64,000 nt of DNA from G963662655 sp963666875 (GTDB taxonomy: Bacteria > Cloacimonadota > Cloacimonadia > Cloacimonadales > JAIOQZ01), in the NCBI GenBank assembly GCA_963666875.2, contig CAXXPU010000004.1:25615-89614 (forward strand). Reading direction: 5' to 3'. Positions 26,165-34,885 of this stretch are shown here, piece after piece (the stretch's first letter is position 1; the number at the start of each line of letters is the position of its first letter). The translations under genes and the position numbers were made by a program. Below the pieces are notes generated by a model, which was not told the origin of the DNA, ran no database searches, and was given only the letters and a program-made list of their open reading frames with translations.

Positions 26165-27244
26165 ATGAATTACCGAGTACTGGCTATCAATCCCGGTTCT
26201 ACTTCAACCAAAATCGCCGTTTTCGACGACGATCAAAAAGTCTTTGTAAAAGTGCTTCGCCACGATCCAGAGGAACTCGATAAAATCGGCGGAATCCTGG
26301 ATCAGTATGAATTTCGTAAAAACCTGGTGATGGAAGCGCTGAAAGAGAACGATGTCGAGCCCGAGACCCTTGAAGCGGTCGTGGGCCGCGGTGGACTGGT
26401 TCGCTCCGTTCCCGGCGGAACGTACAACGTAAGCGAAAAGATGCTCGCCGACCTGAAAGATCCGTCCATCTGGGGTCGTACCCACGCCTCGAACCTGGGC
26501 GCCTTCATCGCGAATTCCATCGGCAAGGAACTGAATATCCCGGCGTTTATCGTCGATCCGGTGACCGTCGATGAATTCGAAGACATCGCGCGCATTTCCG
26601 GTATCCCGGAGATCGAACGCAAGTCGCTGTTCCACGCGCTGAACATCCGTTACACTGCACGCCATCTGGCGAAAGACCTGAACCGCGATTTCAACGACAT
26701 GAACCAGATCGCCATCCACATGGGCGGCGGTATCACGGTCGCGGCGATCAAGAAAGGCAAGGTGGTCGATGTCAACAACGCGCTGCTCGGTATGGGACCT
26801 TTCTCGCCTCAGCGTGCCGGCGCTCTGCCCATCGGCGACCTGCTCGAGCTCGCCTTCAGCGGTAAATACACGCACAAGGAACTCGCGACAAAGCTTTGCA
26901 AGACTGCCGGACTCATCGCCTACCTCGGCACCGATAGCGGCATCGAGATCGAAAACCGCATCAAAGCCGGCGATCAGCACGCCAAGCAGATTCTGGACGC
27001 CATGTGCTACCAGATCGCCAAGGAAGTCGGTGGCTACGCAGCCGCACTGGAAGGAAAGGTCGATGCGATCTTCATGACCGGCGGACTGGTTTACGATCCG
27101 TACCTCGTCAAGGAGATCAGCAAGCGCGTGCAGTTTATCGCACCCGTCCATACCTACCCTGGCGAAAAAGAGATGGAAGCCCTCTCCGAAGGCGGCGTCC
27201 TCGTCCTCAAGGGCAAGGAAAAGGCCAAGGATTACAAGGGCTGA
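26165..27244 (+). CDS. buk: Butyrate kinase
   Basis: A 359-residue acetokinase-family enzyme that interconverts butyryl-phosphate plus ADP with butyrate plus ATP; branched-chain acids are also used by some members. The N-terminal NPGSTSTKIAVFDD phosphate motif, RGGLVRSVPGGTYNV, HMGGGITVAA and the TGGL segment are typical of Buk, and the length fits Buk rather than the longer acetate kinase. The start is ATG 26165 behind GGAGG (26156-26160); an out-of-frame ATG at 26161 is not used. It is flanked by a strong terminator, and no phosphotransbutyrylase gene is adjacent. It may be catabolic or supply acyl precursors. Confidence 0.93.
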   Translation: MNYRVLAINPGSTSTKIAVFDDDQKVFVKVLRHDPEELDKIGGILDQYEFRKNLVMEALKENDVEPETLEAVVGRGGLVRSVPGGTYNVSEKMLADLKDPSIWGRTHASNLGAFIANSIGKELNIPAFIVDPVTVDEFEDIARISGIPEIERKSLFHALNIRYTARHLAKDLNRDFNDMNQIAIHMGGGITVAAIKKGKVVDVNNALLGMGPFSPQRAGALPIGDLLELAFSGKYTHKELATKLCKTAGLIAYLGTDSGIEIENRIKAGDQHAKQILDAMCYQIAKEVGGYAAALEGKVDAIFMTGGLVYDPYLVKEISKRVQFIAPVHTYPGEKEMEALSEGGVLVLKGKEKAKDYKG

Positions 27245-27265
27245 TCCCGATAGATTTCCGACACA

Positions 27266-27295
27266 AAGGACCACCTGCGCGGTGGTCCTTTTTTT
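27266..27295 (+). terminator. Strong rho-independent terminator of buk
   Basis: A perfect 10-bp stem AAGGACCACC (27266-27275) / GGTGGTCCTT (27281-27290) with a 5-nt TGCGC loop is followed by a T-run to 27295. It ends the buk transcript. Confidence 0.95.
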
Positions 27296-27381
27296 CGGTA
27301 CGCAGACGTCATGGCTGTATCCCTCGTAGCGCTCGACCTCCGGGCGAGCTATTACAGACGTGGACGTCTGTGTACCCAGGG
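27296..27381. repeat. Dispersed GACGTC hairpin element, inverted pair
   Basis: The reverse strand of 27296-27346 reads CGCCCGGAGGTCGAGCGC ... GACGTCTGCGTACC and closely matches 42711-42773. A second, forward copy at 27354-27381 has the perfect palindrome ACAGACGT-GG-ACGTCTGT (27354-27371), then GTACCCAGG. It fills the gap between the buk terminator and the rpsU promoter. Confidence 0.75.
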
Positions 27382-27394
27382 GGAGAAATTTCCC

Positions 27395-27423
27395 TTGACA
27401 CGAAAACGCCAATTTTCGATGTT
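27395..27423 (+). promoter_or_regulatory. Putative promoter of the rpsU-rpoD cluster
   Basis: A perfect TTGACA (27395-27400) is followed after 17 nt by a weak GATGTT (27418-27423). The spacer holds the inverted repeat CGAAAA (27401-27406) / TTTTCG (27413-27418), which might be an operator. It lies 40 nt ahead of the rpsU start. Confidence 0.4.
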
Positions 27424-27462
27424 GAATTGCTCTAATTTTGAACCAGAAAGGAGGTGATGTCA

Positions 27463-27666
27463 GTGCCGACAGTATTTCATCGCGAAGGTGAACCCTTTGA
27501 AGTGATGCTGAAGAAGTTCAAAAAGAAGTGCGAGAAGGCTTCGATACTCTCTGATATTAAGAAGCACCAGGTTTTTGAAAAACCGAGTGATAAAAAGAAA
27601 CGCAAACTCAACGCAGCCCGCAGGAAACTTCTGAAAGCTCTGCGCAAAAAGGCTCGTTACTCCTGA
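27463..27666 (+). CDS. rpsU: 30S ribosomal protein S21
   Basis: A 67-residue, very basic protein matching S21 throughout (MPTVFHREGEPFEVMLKKFKK, then a Lys/Arg-rich tail). The start is placed at GTG 27463, 8 nt after the AGGAGG (27449-27454), because this gives the usual MPxV N-terminus; the ATG at 27457 is too close to the Shine-Dalgarno site. It heads the macromolecular-synthesis cluster, as in many bacteria. Its TGA overlaps the next ATG by one base. Confidence 0.93.
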   Translation: MPTVFHREGEPFEVMLKKFKKKCEKASILSDIKKHQVFEKPSDKKKRKLNAARRKLLKALRKKARYS

Positions 27667-28109
27667 TGCTCGATAGAATTGCCGAGGACATCAAGAAGGC
27701 CATGCTCGCCAGAGACAAGGCGCGTCTTCTGGTGCTGCGCTCGATCAAGACCGATCTGATGAATCGGAAGATCGAATTGATCGTCGAAAAGCTCAGCGAC
27801 GAAGAATCGCTTCTTGTACTGCATAAAGCAGTCAAGGCGCGAGAGCAGGCAATCGAGATGTTCGAGAAGGGCGGTCGTCAGGACCTGGTCGAAAACGGGC
27901 GAAACGAGATTTCCATCATTATGGAATACCTGCCGCGAAATCTGACGCGGGAAGAGGTCGAGGGCATCGTCGATGATGTGTTCGCGACCGAGAAACCCGA
28001 CGGCATGAAGGACATGGGCAGGATGATGAAGGCCGTTCTGGAGAAAACCGGAACTCGCGCGGATGGCAAGCTGGTTAGTGCCATCGTACGCGAAAAGCTG
28101 AATTCCTGA
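27666..28109 (+). CDS. yqeY: GatB/YqeY-domain protein
   Basis: A 147-residue cytoplasmic protein of the YqeY family, which resembles the tRNA-binding tail domain of GatB. Typical segments are KKAMLARDKARLLVLRSIK, the NGRNEISIIMEYLPRNLTREE region, and GRMMKAVLEKTGTRADGKLV near the end. Its biochemical role is not established; it often follows rpsU, as here. The start ATG 27666 shares one base with the rpsU stop. The gene is followed by a terminator hairpin, so only some transcripts may continue into cvpA. Confidence 0.9.
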   Translation: MLDRIAEDIKKAMLARDKARLLVLRSIKTDLMNRKIELIVEKLSDEESLLVLHKAVKAREQAIEMFEKGGRQDLVENGRNEISIIMEYLPRNLTREEVEGIVDDVFATEKPDGMKDMGRMMKAVLEKTGTRADGKLVSAIVREKLNS

Positions 28110-28133
28110 TAACGCTCGTTACCTTTTGACGCT

Positions 28134-28164
28134 GAAGGGAGTCTTTATACTCCCTTCTTTTTTT
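28134..28164 (+). terminator. Rho-independent terminator after yqeY
   Basis: A 9-bp stem GAAGGGAGT (28134-28142) / ACTCCCTTC (28149-28157) is followed by seven T residues (28158-28164). It separates rpsU-yqeY from cvpA-mutS2-dnaG-rpoD and may act as an attenuator that keeps S21 expression above the rest. Confidence 0.9.
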
Positions 28165-28196
28165 CTTTGTACAAAACTATAAAAGCACGGTGTATC

Positions 28197-28712
28197 ATGG
28201 TCGATCTCATACTCGCAATCATCCTGATCGTTGTCGGTATCCACGGACTGCGAAAAGGCTTCATGGCATCCGTGATTCATTTCGTCGGATTCTTCGCCGC
28301 GTTGATCCTGATGATGCGCTATGCACCGATCCTTCAATCGCTGCTGCTGAAGCACTTCGACATCAATCCCCTGGCATCCGCGATCATCAGCTACGTCACC
28401 ATATTTCTGGTCATCATAATCCTCACCCGAATCGCGATCATCCTGCTGGATAAGATCCTCGACCTCCTGACACTGCAATTCCTCAACCGCCTGCTGGGGT
28501 TCCTGCTCGGATTGGCCATCGGATTCTTCATTCTATGCATGATCTATATCGTACTATGGGCTACGCCGTTTCAGGATTTCATTCTCGAACTCGAGTCCGG
28601 CTCACGCATCCTGCAAGCCGTGAGTGTCTTCGCACGCGAGGTGCGACAGGTTATCGGCGGCCATCTTCCCTCTCCACCTGAAACGGACATCTACTCCTGG
28701 ATTCAATCATGA
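28197..28712 (+). CDS. CvpA-family membrane protein
   Basis: A 171-residue inner-membrane protein with about four transmembrane segments, beginning MVDLILAIILIVVGIHGLRKG and matching the CvpA (colicin V production) pattern of a short N-terminal helix followed by G(L/F)RKGF. The molecular role is not settled. ATG 28197 is chosen; an in-frame TTG at 28167 would lie in the terminator T-run region. The Shine-Dalgarno site is weak. It overlaps mutS2 by 4 nt (ATGA), a pairing seen in other bacteria. Confidence 0.85.
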   Translation: MVDLILAIILIVVGIHGLRKGFMASVIHFVGFFAALILMMRYAPILQSLLLKHFDINPLASAIISYVTIFLVIIILTRIAIILLDKILDLLTLQFLNRLLGFLLGLAIGFFILCMIYIVLWATPFQDFILELESGSRILQAVSVFAREVRQVIGGHLPSPPETDIYSWIQS

Positions 28713-31054
28713 ACATGCTCCACCAACTCGAATACAACAAGATTATCGACATGATTGTCCTTCAATGTGGCTCCGAGCCCGGCATGGAAAAAGCACGCGA
28801 AATCGAGCCGTTGCAGGATATCGACACGATCCGGAACCGACTCGACTACGCCGCACAGGTGCAGCAGGCGCTTGCCGATTTCGGCGTGGTGGATTTCGAT
28901 CATGTAACCGACATCACCGACCTGCTGGTCGATTACCCGCACGCGAGCTACAACTTCGAGGAGTTCAAGCAACTCTGCGACAACATCGAGACCGCGCAAC
29001 GACTGATCGACAACAGCAAGGAGATGAACCGCGACGACTACCCCACGTTCTTCGACGACCTCCTCTCCCTCACACCGATGCCCGATATCCTGATGAAATT
29101 CAGGCAGATCTTCGATCCGGAGGGCGAGATTCTCGACAGCGCGTCTCCGGAACTAAGACGCATCCGTAAGAGGAAGAGACAGGTTCGCGCCACCATCCAG
29201 GAAAAGCTCCAGAAGATCATTTCCAGCCAGGCAAGTCACCTGAGCGATTCCTTCGTCACCCAGCGTGACAACCGCTACGTGATCCCGGTTCGCGAAGCCT
29301 CCGCCGGCGCGATAGACGGTCTTATGCACGGACGTTCGTCCAGTAAATCGACTGTATTCATGGAGCCGGCGCCGGTCGTGCAGTTCAACAACGAACTCTC
29401 CTCCCTGGACGATGACGAAAAGGAAGAAATCTACCGTATCCTGAAGGATTTCTCCGACGACATCCGTCTCTTCTCGGAACCGCTGCTCAAGGACATGAAC
29501 GTCCTCATCCGGCTGGACGTTTTCTATGCCATCGCACAGTTCTCGCACAGCATCGACGCCCACGTACCGCGCATCACCGAAGAACCTACCCTGCATCTGG
29601 TCAAGGCGCGGCATCCGCTCCTGATCCGCAACTTGGGCGACATCCGCAAGGTTATCCCTTTCGATCTCGATCTCGGACAGGACTACCGTATCCTGGTAAT
29701 CTCCGGTCCCAACACCGGCGGCAAGACGGTCACACTCAAGAGCGCGGGACTATTGTCCCTGATGGCGCTTTCGGGTCTGCCCATCCCCGCCGAACGGGAA
29801 TCGAGCATCGGCTTGTTCGACCACGTTTTCGCCGATATCGGCGACGACCAGTCGCTGGAGAACGCGCTCAGCACCTTCTCCTCGCACATCCGCAGAATCA
29901 CCGAAATGACGGACAACGCCACCGGCCGCAGCCTGATCCTCATCGACGAGATCGGCGCGGCGACGGATCCCGAGCAGGGTTCCGCTCTGGCGCAGGCAAT
30001 CCTCGAAGAGCTGGAGAGACGCGGCTCGCTCTGTGTGATCACCACCCACTACACCTCGATCAAGGTTCACGCGGAGCAATCGGAAAGGTGCCGCAACGCC
30101 GCCATGCACTTCGATCCCGACAAGCACGTGCCGACCTACCGCTTCAAGCTCGGTCTGCCGGGCAACAGCTTCGCGATCGAGGTCGCGTCGTCGCTCGGTA
30201 TGGCTGGAAACCTGATCGAACGGGCAAGGGAATTGACCGGCAAGCAGAATGTGGAGCTGACCGAACTGCTGGTCAAGATGAACCACGAGAAGAAAGAACT
30301 TGCGCGGCAGAACTATCAGTCTCAATTGCATAACAGTTTGTTGCAGAAAAAGATCGACGAATACGAAGCCAAAAACGCCCAAATCGAGCAGGAAACGAAA
30401 GAGATCAAGAAGCGTTCTATTCGTGAAGCCAGGGATTATCTGATCCAGTTCCAGAAGGAGCTGCAAAACGAAATGGACGACCTGAAGAAAACGGATGTCG
30501 GCAAGCGTAAGAAGCAAGTGCAGCAGACGATCAAGCAGGCGGACAGGATGCAGGCCGACCTGGCGAAAGAGGAATCCGGGCTGATCGAGGTCAAAGGCAA
30601 AGCGTTGGAGAATCCCAAAGTCGGCATGGAGGTCTGGGTAAAAGACTTCGATGCACGCGGCACGATCACGGAGATCAGCAATCGCGAGATCAAGGTGAAC
30701 GTGAATGGTTTCTTCTACACGACGCAAGCCTCGAAGCTCTTTCAGTTGCAGAAGAAGCAGGAGAAGAAGCTGTCCAGCGGCGTATCGGTTGATGCGCCGG
30801 GCGCGAAACGCGCCTCGCTCGAACTGATGCTGTTGGGCCTGACCTTCGACGAAGCGCTGCCGCTGATCGAGGAGTTTCTGGATAACGCGATGATGAACGG
30901 CTTGAACAAGGTCCGCATCGTTCATGGAAAAGGAACCGGCGCGTTGCGAGCGAAAGTGCGTCAATACTTGCGAAAACACAAAAAAGTGACCGAGTTCTTC
31001 TCGCCACCGCCCGAAGCGGGTGGCGACGGAGTAACGGTCGTGAGTTTTAATTAG
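28709..31054 (+). CDS. mutS2: MutS2-family ATPase/endonuclease with Smr domain
   Basis: A 781-residue MutS2 protein. It has the MutS core/lever (residues 1-320), an ABC-type ATPase with Walker A GPNTGGKT and LILIDEIGAATDPEQGSALAQ, a long Lys/Glu-rich coiled coil (about 510-640), and a C-terminal Smr nuclease domain (LELMLLGLTFDEAL ... VRIVHGKGTGALR). It lacks the MutS mismatch-recognition domain, as expected. Family members limit recombination or rescue collided ribosomes. Coupled to cvpA and followed 14 nt later by dnaG. Confidence 0.95.
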   Translation: MNMLHQLEYNKIIDMIVLQCGSEPGMEKAREIEPLQDIDTIRNRLDYAAQVQQALADFGVVDFDHVTDITDLLVDYPHASYNFEEFKQLCDNIETAQRLIDNSKEMNRDDYPTFFDDLLSLTPMPDILMKFRQIFDPEGEILDSASPELRRIRKRKRQVRATIQEKLQKIISSQASHLSDSFVTQRDNRYVIPVREASAGAIDGLMHGRSSSKSTVFMEPAPVVQFNNELSSLDDDEKEEIYRILKDFSDDIRLFSEPLLKDMNVLIRLDVFYAIAQFSHSIDAHVPRITEEPTLHLVKARHPLLIRNLGDIRKVIPFDLDLGQDYRILVISGPNTGGKTVTLKSAGLLSLMALSGLPIPAERESSIGLFDHVFADIGDDQSLENALSTFSSHIRRITEMTDNATGRSLILIDEIGAATDPEQGSALAQAILEELERRGSLCVITTHYTSIKVHAEQSERCRNAAMHFDPDKHVPTYRFKLGLPGNSFAIEVASSLGMAGNLIERARELTGKQNVELTELLVKMNHEKKELARQNYQSQLHNSLLQKKIDEYEAKNAQIEQETKEIKKRSIREARDYLIQFQKELQNEMDDLKKTDVGKRKKQVQQTIKQADRMQADLAKEESGLIEVKGKALENPKVGMEVWVKDFDARGTITEISNREIKVNVNGFFYTTQASKLFQLQKKQEKKLSSGVSVDAPGAKRASLELMLLGLTFDEALPLIEEFLDNAMMNGLNKVRIVHGKGTGALRAKVRQYLRKHKKVTEFFSPPPEAGGDGVTVVSFN

Positions 31055-31068
31055 GTACTGGAGGAAGT

Positions 31069-32790
31069 TTGATCGATCCGGCATTGATCGACGAGATTCG
31101 CGAACGCAACGACATCGTTGAGGTGATCGGCGGCTACATTCCGCTCAAAAAGGCGGGAAGCAACTTCAAGGCGCGCTGTCCGTTCCATGAAGAGAAGACG
31201 CCCTCCTTCAACGTCAACGAGAAGAAGCAGATATACAAATGCTTCGGTTGCGGACGCGGCGGAAACGTCTTCACCTTCATCCAGGAATACGAGAAGATAT
31301 CGTTTATCGAGGCGGTCAAGCGGCTGGCTCAGCGCGTCGGCATGCAGATCGAAGAGACCCACCAACCGTCGGAAGAACCAGGCAAGCGCGACCTGCTCAT
31401 GCAAATCTACCGGCAAGCACTGGACTTTTACATCGCGCACTTGAAGGAGCACGGCGAGATCGCGCGCGGCTACCTCAAGGAACGCGGACTGACCGACGAA
31501 ATCATCGAGAAATACGAGATCGGACTGGCACCCAACAGCTTCAACGCACTTAAAGAACACCTCTTACGGCGGAAATTCGACACCAAGCTTCTTCGAGCCA
31601 GCGGACTCTTCGCGGCCTCGCAACGTGGCGAACATTTCGACTACTTTCGCAACAGAATCATCTTCCCCATCCACAATATCCTCGGAAAAGTGGTCGCCTT
31701 CGGTGGCAGGGTAATGCCCGGCGATCCGAGCAACGCCAAGTATATCAATTCGCCCGAGACCGAACTTTACACCAAGGGAGACGAGCTCTTTGGACTCTAC
31801 CAGACGCGCTACGACGCCTCCAAGAAGAAGCAGATCATCCTTTGCGAAGGCTATACGGACTTTCTGAGAATGGCGTCCTGTGGCGTACCCAACGCGGCGG
31901 CATCGCTCGGTACCGCGCTGACAGAGAAGCAGATATCGCTGGCGGGAAGATACACCAACCACTTTGTAATGCTCTACGATGGCGACAAGCCCGGACGAAA
32001 GGCATCGCTCCGGGCTGCCGTCGAAATTCACAAGCGCGGGTTTTCGGCACGGATCGCAGAACTTCCGGATGACGAAGATCCCGACACCTATCTGATCCAC
32101 AACAACGTCGAAGAATTGATGAAGATCATCGAGAACGCGGTCCCATTGCCTATCTTCCTGAAGCAGAACGAATCGCTTGGCATGGAGGAGCGCGAGAAAA
32201 TCGACCTTCTGATCGAGGTGCTGGGCAACATCGAAGACCCGGTGGCGAGAGAGCTTCAGGCGCGCGATTTCGGCGAAGTGTTCGGCATCACGACGGGCGC
32301 GTTGATGTCGCGAATACGGTCGAGCCGTCCGAGGGAGAAACAAGCCGCAGCCGAGGGGCCCGACTTGAGCCGGTATTCGGAAGAGCGCGATCTGCTGAAG
32401 ATGATGCTTTCCGAACGGGATTTATGCGAAAAAGTTTGCGAAGAGATTGAACCTGACTATTTTTTCACATATGAGTATCGGTATGTATTTGAGAAGTTAT
32501 GTTCGTGTGTTGCGGAAATGAAAAAGACGGAATCGATATTCGAAATGATTGAGAAAGAAGAGATTCGAAATCTGTTATCCGAGATGATGATGGAAGAAGC
32601 GCATGAAATACCGGTCGAAGAGATTACCGCGCAGCTTCTTACACGTAAACACATGCGTGAATTAAAAATCCTTGAAGAAAAAATTTCGAAAGATATTGAC
32701 AATATTGAGCTTATACAAAAAAAAGAAAAGATTAAAAATCGAATTCGACAACTTGGAAAAGGTGTCGTTTTCAGAACACCTTTTGATTAG
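31069..32790 (+). CDS. dnaG: DNA primase
   Basis: A 573-residue primase that makes RNA primers for replication. The CHC2 zinc finger is C37-x2-H40 and C58-x2-C61 (ARCPFHEEKTPSF, YKCFGCG). The catalytic core follows, with TOPRIM residues in ILCEGYTDFL and MLYDGDKPGRKA, and then the C-terminal helicase-interaction region. The start is TTG 31069 behind GGAGG (31060-31064); it gives the conserved N-terminus and no ATG alternative fits. The last ~120 codons (from about 32430) are clearly AT-richer than the rest, with an 8-A run at 32717-32724. Confidence 0.95.
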   Translation: MIDPALIDEIRERNDIVEVIGGYIPLKKAGSNFKARCPFHEEKTPSFNVNEKKQIYKCFGCGRGGNVFTFIQEYEKISFIEAVKRLAQRVGMQIEETHQPSEEPGKRDLLMQIYRQALDFYIAHLKEHGEIARGYLKERGLTDEIIEKYEIGLAPNSFNALKEHLLRRKFDTKLLRASGLFAASQRGEHFDYFRNRIIFPIHNILGKVVAFGGRVMPGDPSNAKYINSPETELYTKGDELFGLYQTRYDASKKKQIILCEGYTDFLRMASCGVPNAAASLGTALTEKQISLAGRYTNHFVMLYDGDKPGRKASLRAAVEIHKRGFSARIAELPDDEDPDTYLIHNNVEELMKIIENAVPLPIFLKQNESLGMEEREKIDLLIEVLGNIEDPVARELQARDFGEVFGITTGALMSRIRSSRPREKQAAAEGPDLSRYSEERDLLKMMLSERDLCEKVCEEIEPDYFFTYEYRYVFEKLCSCVAEMKKTESIFEMIEKEEIRNLLSEMMMEEAHEIPVEEITAQLLTRKHMRELKILEEKISKDIDNIELIQKKEKIKNRIRQLGKGVVFRTPFD

Positions 32791-32813
32791 AACATGGATT
32801 CTACGGAGTGTTC

Positions 32814-34559
32814 ATGCGAAGTTACAATGATTGCCTCCAGAAGCTGATTGACCTGGGCAAGAAAAACAGCTATCTCACGTTCAAGCAGATTAACGATATT
32901 CTGCCGAACAGCCCGTTGTTTCTCGACAAGATCGACGACCTGATCACGGACCTGTCCAGTGAGGGGATCGAGATTATCGATGAAACCCAGCGCAAGGTTT
33001 CGAAGAAGACGCTGGCAGTAAAGAAACAGCAGACCAAGAAGTTCAAGAACCGACGGTACTACGACGATCCCGTACGTATGTACCTTAAGGAGATGGGGCG
33101 TGTTCCGCTGCTGGACCGCGAAGGTGAGATCCGTATCGCAAAGAAGATCGAAAGCGGCCAGAAGTGGATCAACCGCTACGTCTTCATGTCGGGAAGCTCG
33201 TTGCGCGAGATGTACAACTTCCTGCACCGGTTCAAGGAAAAACGTATCCGGATCGACCAGCTTTTCCGCATCGATTTCGGAAGCTATATCGATAAATCGC
33301 AGGACGAGCAATTGATAAAAATGTTCTCCGAGGCGATCAAGAAGTCGGAACCGATCTACGACGAAATCGGCGCGATGCTCGATACCGCCGAGTTCGACGA
33401 TCTCGGCAATATCGCGGATCAGCAATTGCAGGAGACCATCGACGAGAAGCGGAAGGTTCTCATCGAAATCTTCGCACCCATCCCGTTCAACGACAAGTTC
33501 GTCAAGCGTCTGGTCTATCGCATCAAGAGTCTTGTGGATCGTATCAAGGAGAGCAAGCGCACCATCGGCAAGCTTTCCCGGATCAAACGCTACTCGCTGG
33601 AAGAGATATGCTCCTACGGACGTCGGGCAAAGAAATCGGACGAGGACTTCGAAGAGGTACAGAAAGAAACCAACATCGATCCTACCGTGTTCGTCGAGAC
33701 GCTTCGGAAGATCAAGAACGCGCGGAGAAAAATCCGTCGCGTCGAGATCGAGACCCGCATGGGCGGCGAAGAGATGATCTTCCTTATGAAGGAGATCGAA
33801 CGCGGCGAGAAGATGAAGGACGGCGCTAAGAACGAGATGATCGAGGCGAACGTTCGTCTGGTGATCAGTATCGCAAAGCGCTACAACAACCGCGGCCTGG
33901 ACTTCCTCGATCTGATCCAGGAAGGCAACACCGGCCTCATGAAGGCGGTTGACAAGTACGATTACAAGAAAGGCTATAAATTCAGTACCTACGCCACCTG
34001 GTGGATTCGTCAGGCAATCACGCGCGCCATCGCCGACCAGGCGAGGACGATCCGCGTACCCGTCCACATGATCGAATCGATCAACAAGGTCAACAGGATG
34101 AGCCGCAGGCTGGTGCAGAAGCTCGGACGCGATCCCTATCCGGAAGAGCTGGCCGACGCGCTGGATCTGCCGGTTGACAAGGTCAAGAGCGTGCTCTCGA
34201 TCAGCAAGGAACCCGTCTCGCTCGACAAGCCTATCGGTAACGACAGCGAAGACAGCCTGCTGGGCGATTTCATCGAGGACAAATCGACCATCTCGCCTGA
34301 ACGCATGGCTGAACGGACACTGCTCAAGAAGCAGGTTGACGATGTGCTCAGCACACTGACAACGCGCGAAGAGCGTGTAATCCGGCTACGCTTCGGAATC
34401 GACGACGGTTACCATAGAACGCTGGAAGAGGTTGGAAACATCTTCAACGTCACCCGCGAACGTATCCGTCAGATCGAAGATAAAGCGCTCAAGAAATTGA
34501 GACACCCCACGCGCAGCACCGCGCTCATGGAATTATACGAGAACTTCAATATAAAGTAA
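32814..34559 (+). CDS. rpoD: RNA polymerase primary sigma factor (sigma-70)
   Basis: A 581-residue principal sigma factor. Region 1.1 (YNDCLQKLIDLGKKNSYL), region 1.2 (DDPVRMYLKEMGRVPLL), a non-conserved insert of about 200 residues, region 2 (GLDFLDLIQEGNTGLMKAV, then TYATWWIRQAITRAIADQ), region 3, and region 4.2 with the helix-turn-helix (TLEEVGNIFNVTRERIRQIE) are all present. The start is ATG 32814 with ACGGAG just upstream; GTG 32808 overlaps that site. Only 23 nt separate it from dnaG. Confidence 0.97.
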   Translation: MRSYNDCLQKLIDLGKKNSYLTFKQINDILPNSPLFLDKIDDLITDLSSEGIEIIDETQRKVSKKTLAVKKQQTKKFKNRRYYDDPVRMYLKEMGRVPLLDREGEIRIAKKIESGQKWINRYVFMSGSSLREMYNFLHRFKEKRIRIDQLFRIDFGSYIDKSQDEQLIKMFSEAIKKSEPIYDEIGAMLDTAEFDDLGNIADQQLQETIDEKRKVLIEIFAPIPFNDKFVKRLVYRIKSLVDRIKESKRTIGKLSRIKRYSLEEICSYGRRAKKSDEDFEEVQKETNIDPTVFVETLRKIKNARRKIRRVEIETRMGGEEMIFLMKEIERGEKMKDGAKNEMIEANVRLVISIAKRYNNRGLDFLDLIQEGNTGLMKAVDKYDYKKGYKFSTYATWWIRQAITRAIADQARTIRVPVHMIESINKVNRMSRRLVQKLGRDPYPEELADALDLPVDKVKSVLSISKEPVSLDKPIGNDSEDSLLGDFIEDKSTISPERMAERTLLKKQVDDVLSTLTTREERVIRLRFGIDDGYHRTLEEVGNIFNVTRERIRQIEDKALKKLRHPTRSTALMELYENFNIK

Positions 34560-34570
34560 GTAGATATTCG

Positions 34571-34613
34571 CCGCCGATGTCATTGTATCCTTGAGGCATC
34601 GGCGGTTTATTTC
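34571..34613 (+). terminator. Rho-independent terminator of rpoD
   Basis: A perfect 9-bp stem CCGCCGATG (34571-34579) / CATCGGCGG (34597-34605), with a 17-nt loop, is followed by TTTATTTCT. It lies 12 nt past the rpoD stop. A TTGACA at 34617-34622 just after it may belong to the tRNA promoter, but no well-spaced -10 was found. Confidence 0.8.
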
Positions 34614-34663
34614 TGCTTGACACGGATCGAGCGGATAAAAAAGGATACACATCGATATTACAG

Positions 34664-34739
34664 GGGCCTATAGCTCAGTTGGTAGAGCTCCCGGCTCATA
34701 ACCGGGCGGTCAGAGGTTCGACTCCTCTTGGGCCCACCA
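34664..34739 (+). tRNA. tRNA with CAU anticodon (elongator Met or Ile2)
   Basis: A complete 76-nt cloverleaf with an encoded CCA end. The acceptor stem is GGGCCTA / TGGGCCC, the D-stem GCTC / GAGC, the anticodon stem CCCGG / CCGGG with loop CTCATAA (anticodon CAT at 34697-34699), and the T-stem AGAGG / CCTCT with loop TTCGACT. Position 1 pairs with 72 (G-C), so it is not an initiator tRNA. Sequence alone does not decide between elongator Met and the lysidine-modified Ile2; a tilS-dependent Ile2 is possible. Confidence 0.95.
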
Positions 34740-34784
34740 TTTACCTTCAGAACTGAACATCATCCACAAATTCAAAAATTAAGA

Positions 34785-34814
34785 TTGACACACCCGGGAT
34801 TTTATCACCATACT
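34785..34814 (+). promoter_or_regulatory. Possible promoter of the hybrid sensor kinase
   Basis: TTGACA (34785-34790) is followed after 18 nt by CATACT (34809-34814). A second TTGACA lies at 34845-34850 without a clear -10. The 146-nt gap after the tRNA holds nothing else recognisable. Confidence 0.3.
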
Positions 34815-34885
34815 ACATTGTGCGCATTACAATGAGTTGGCTTATTGACATCGTCACAAAGATATTGTTTTGTTAACGGGGTAAT

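Noticed and set aside
26204..27412. 402-codon open frame on the minus strand opposite butyrate kinase
   Set aside because: It lies wholly antisense to a convincing enzyme gene, crosses the buk terminator, and its translation has no domain or ribosome binding site. Similar long antisense frames at 17316-18452, 29750-31084, 32787-34067 and 44641-45951 were rejected for the same reason; they follow from codon bias in GC-rich genes.
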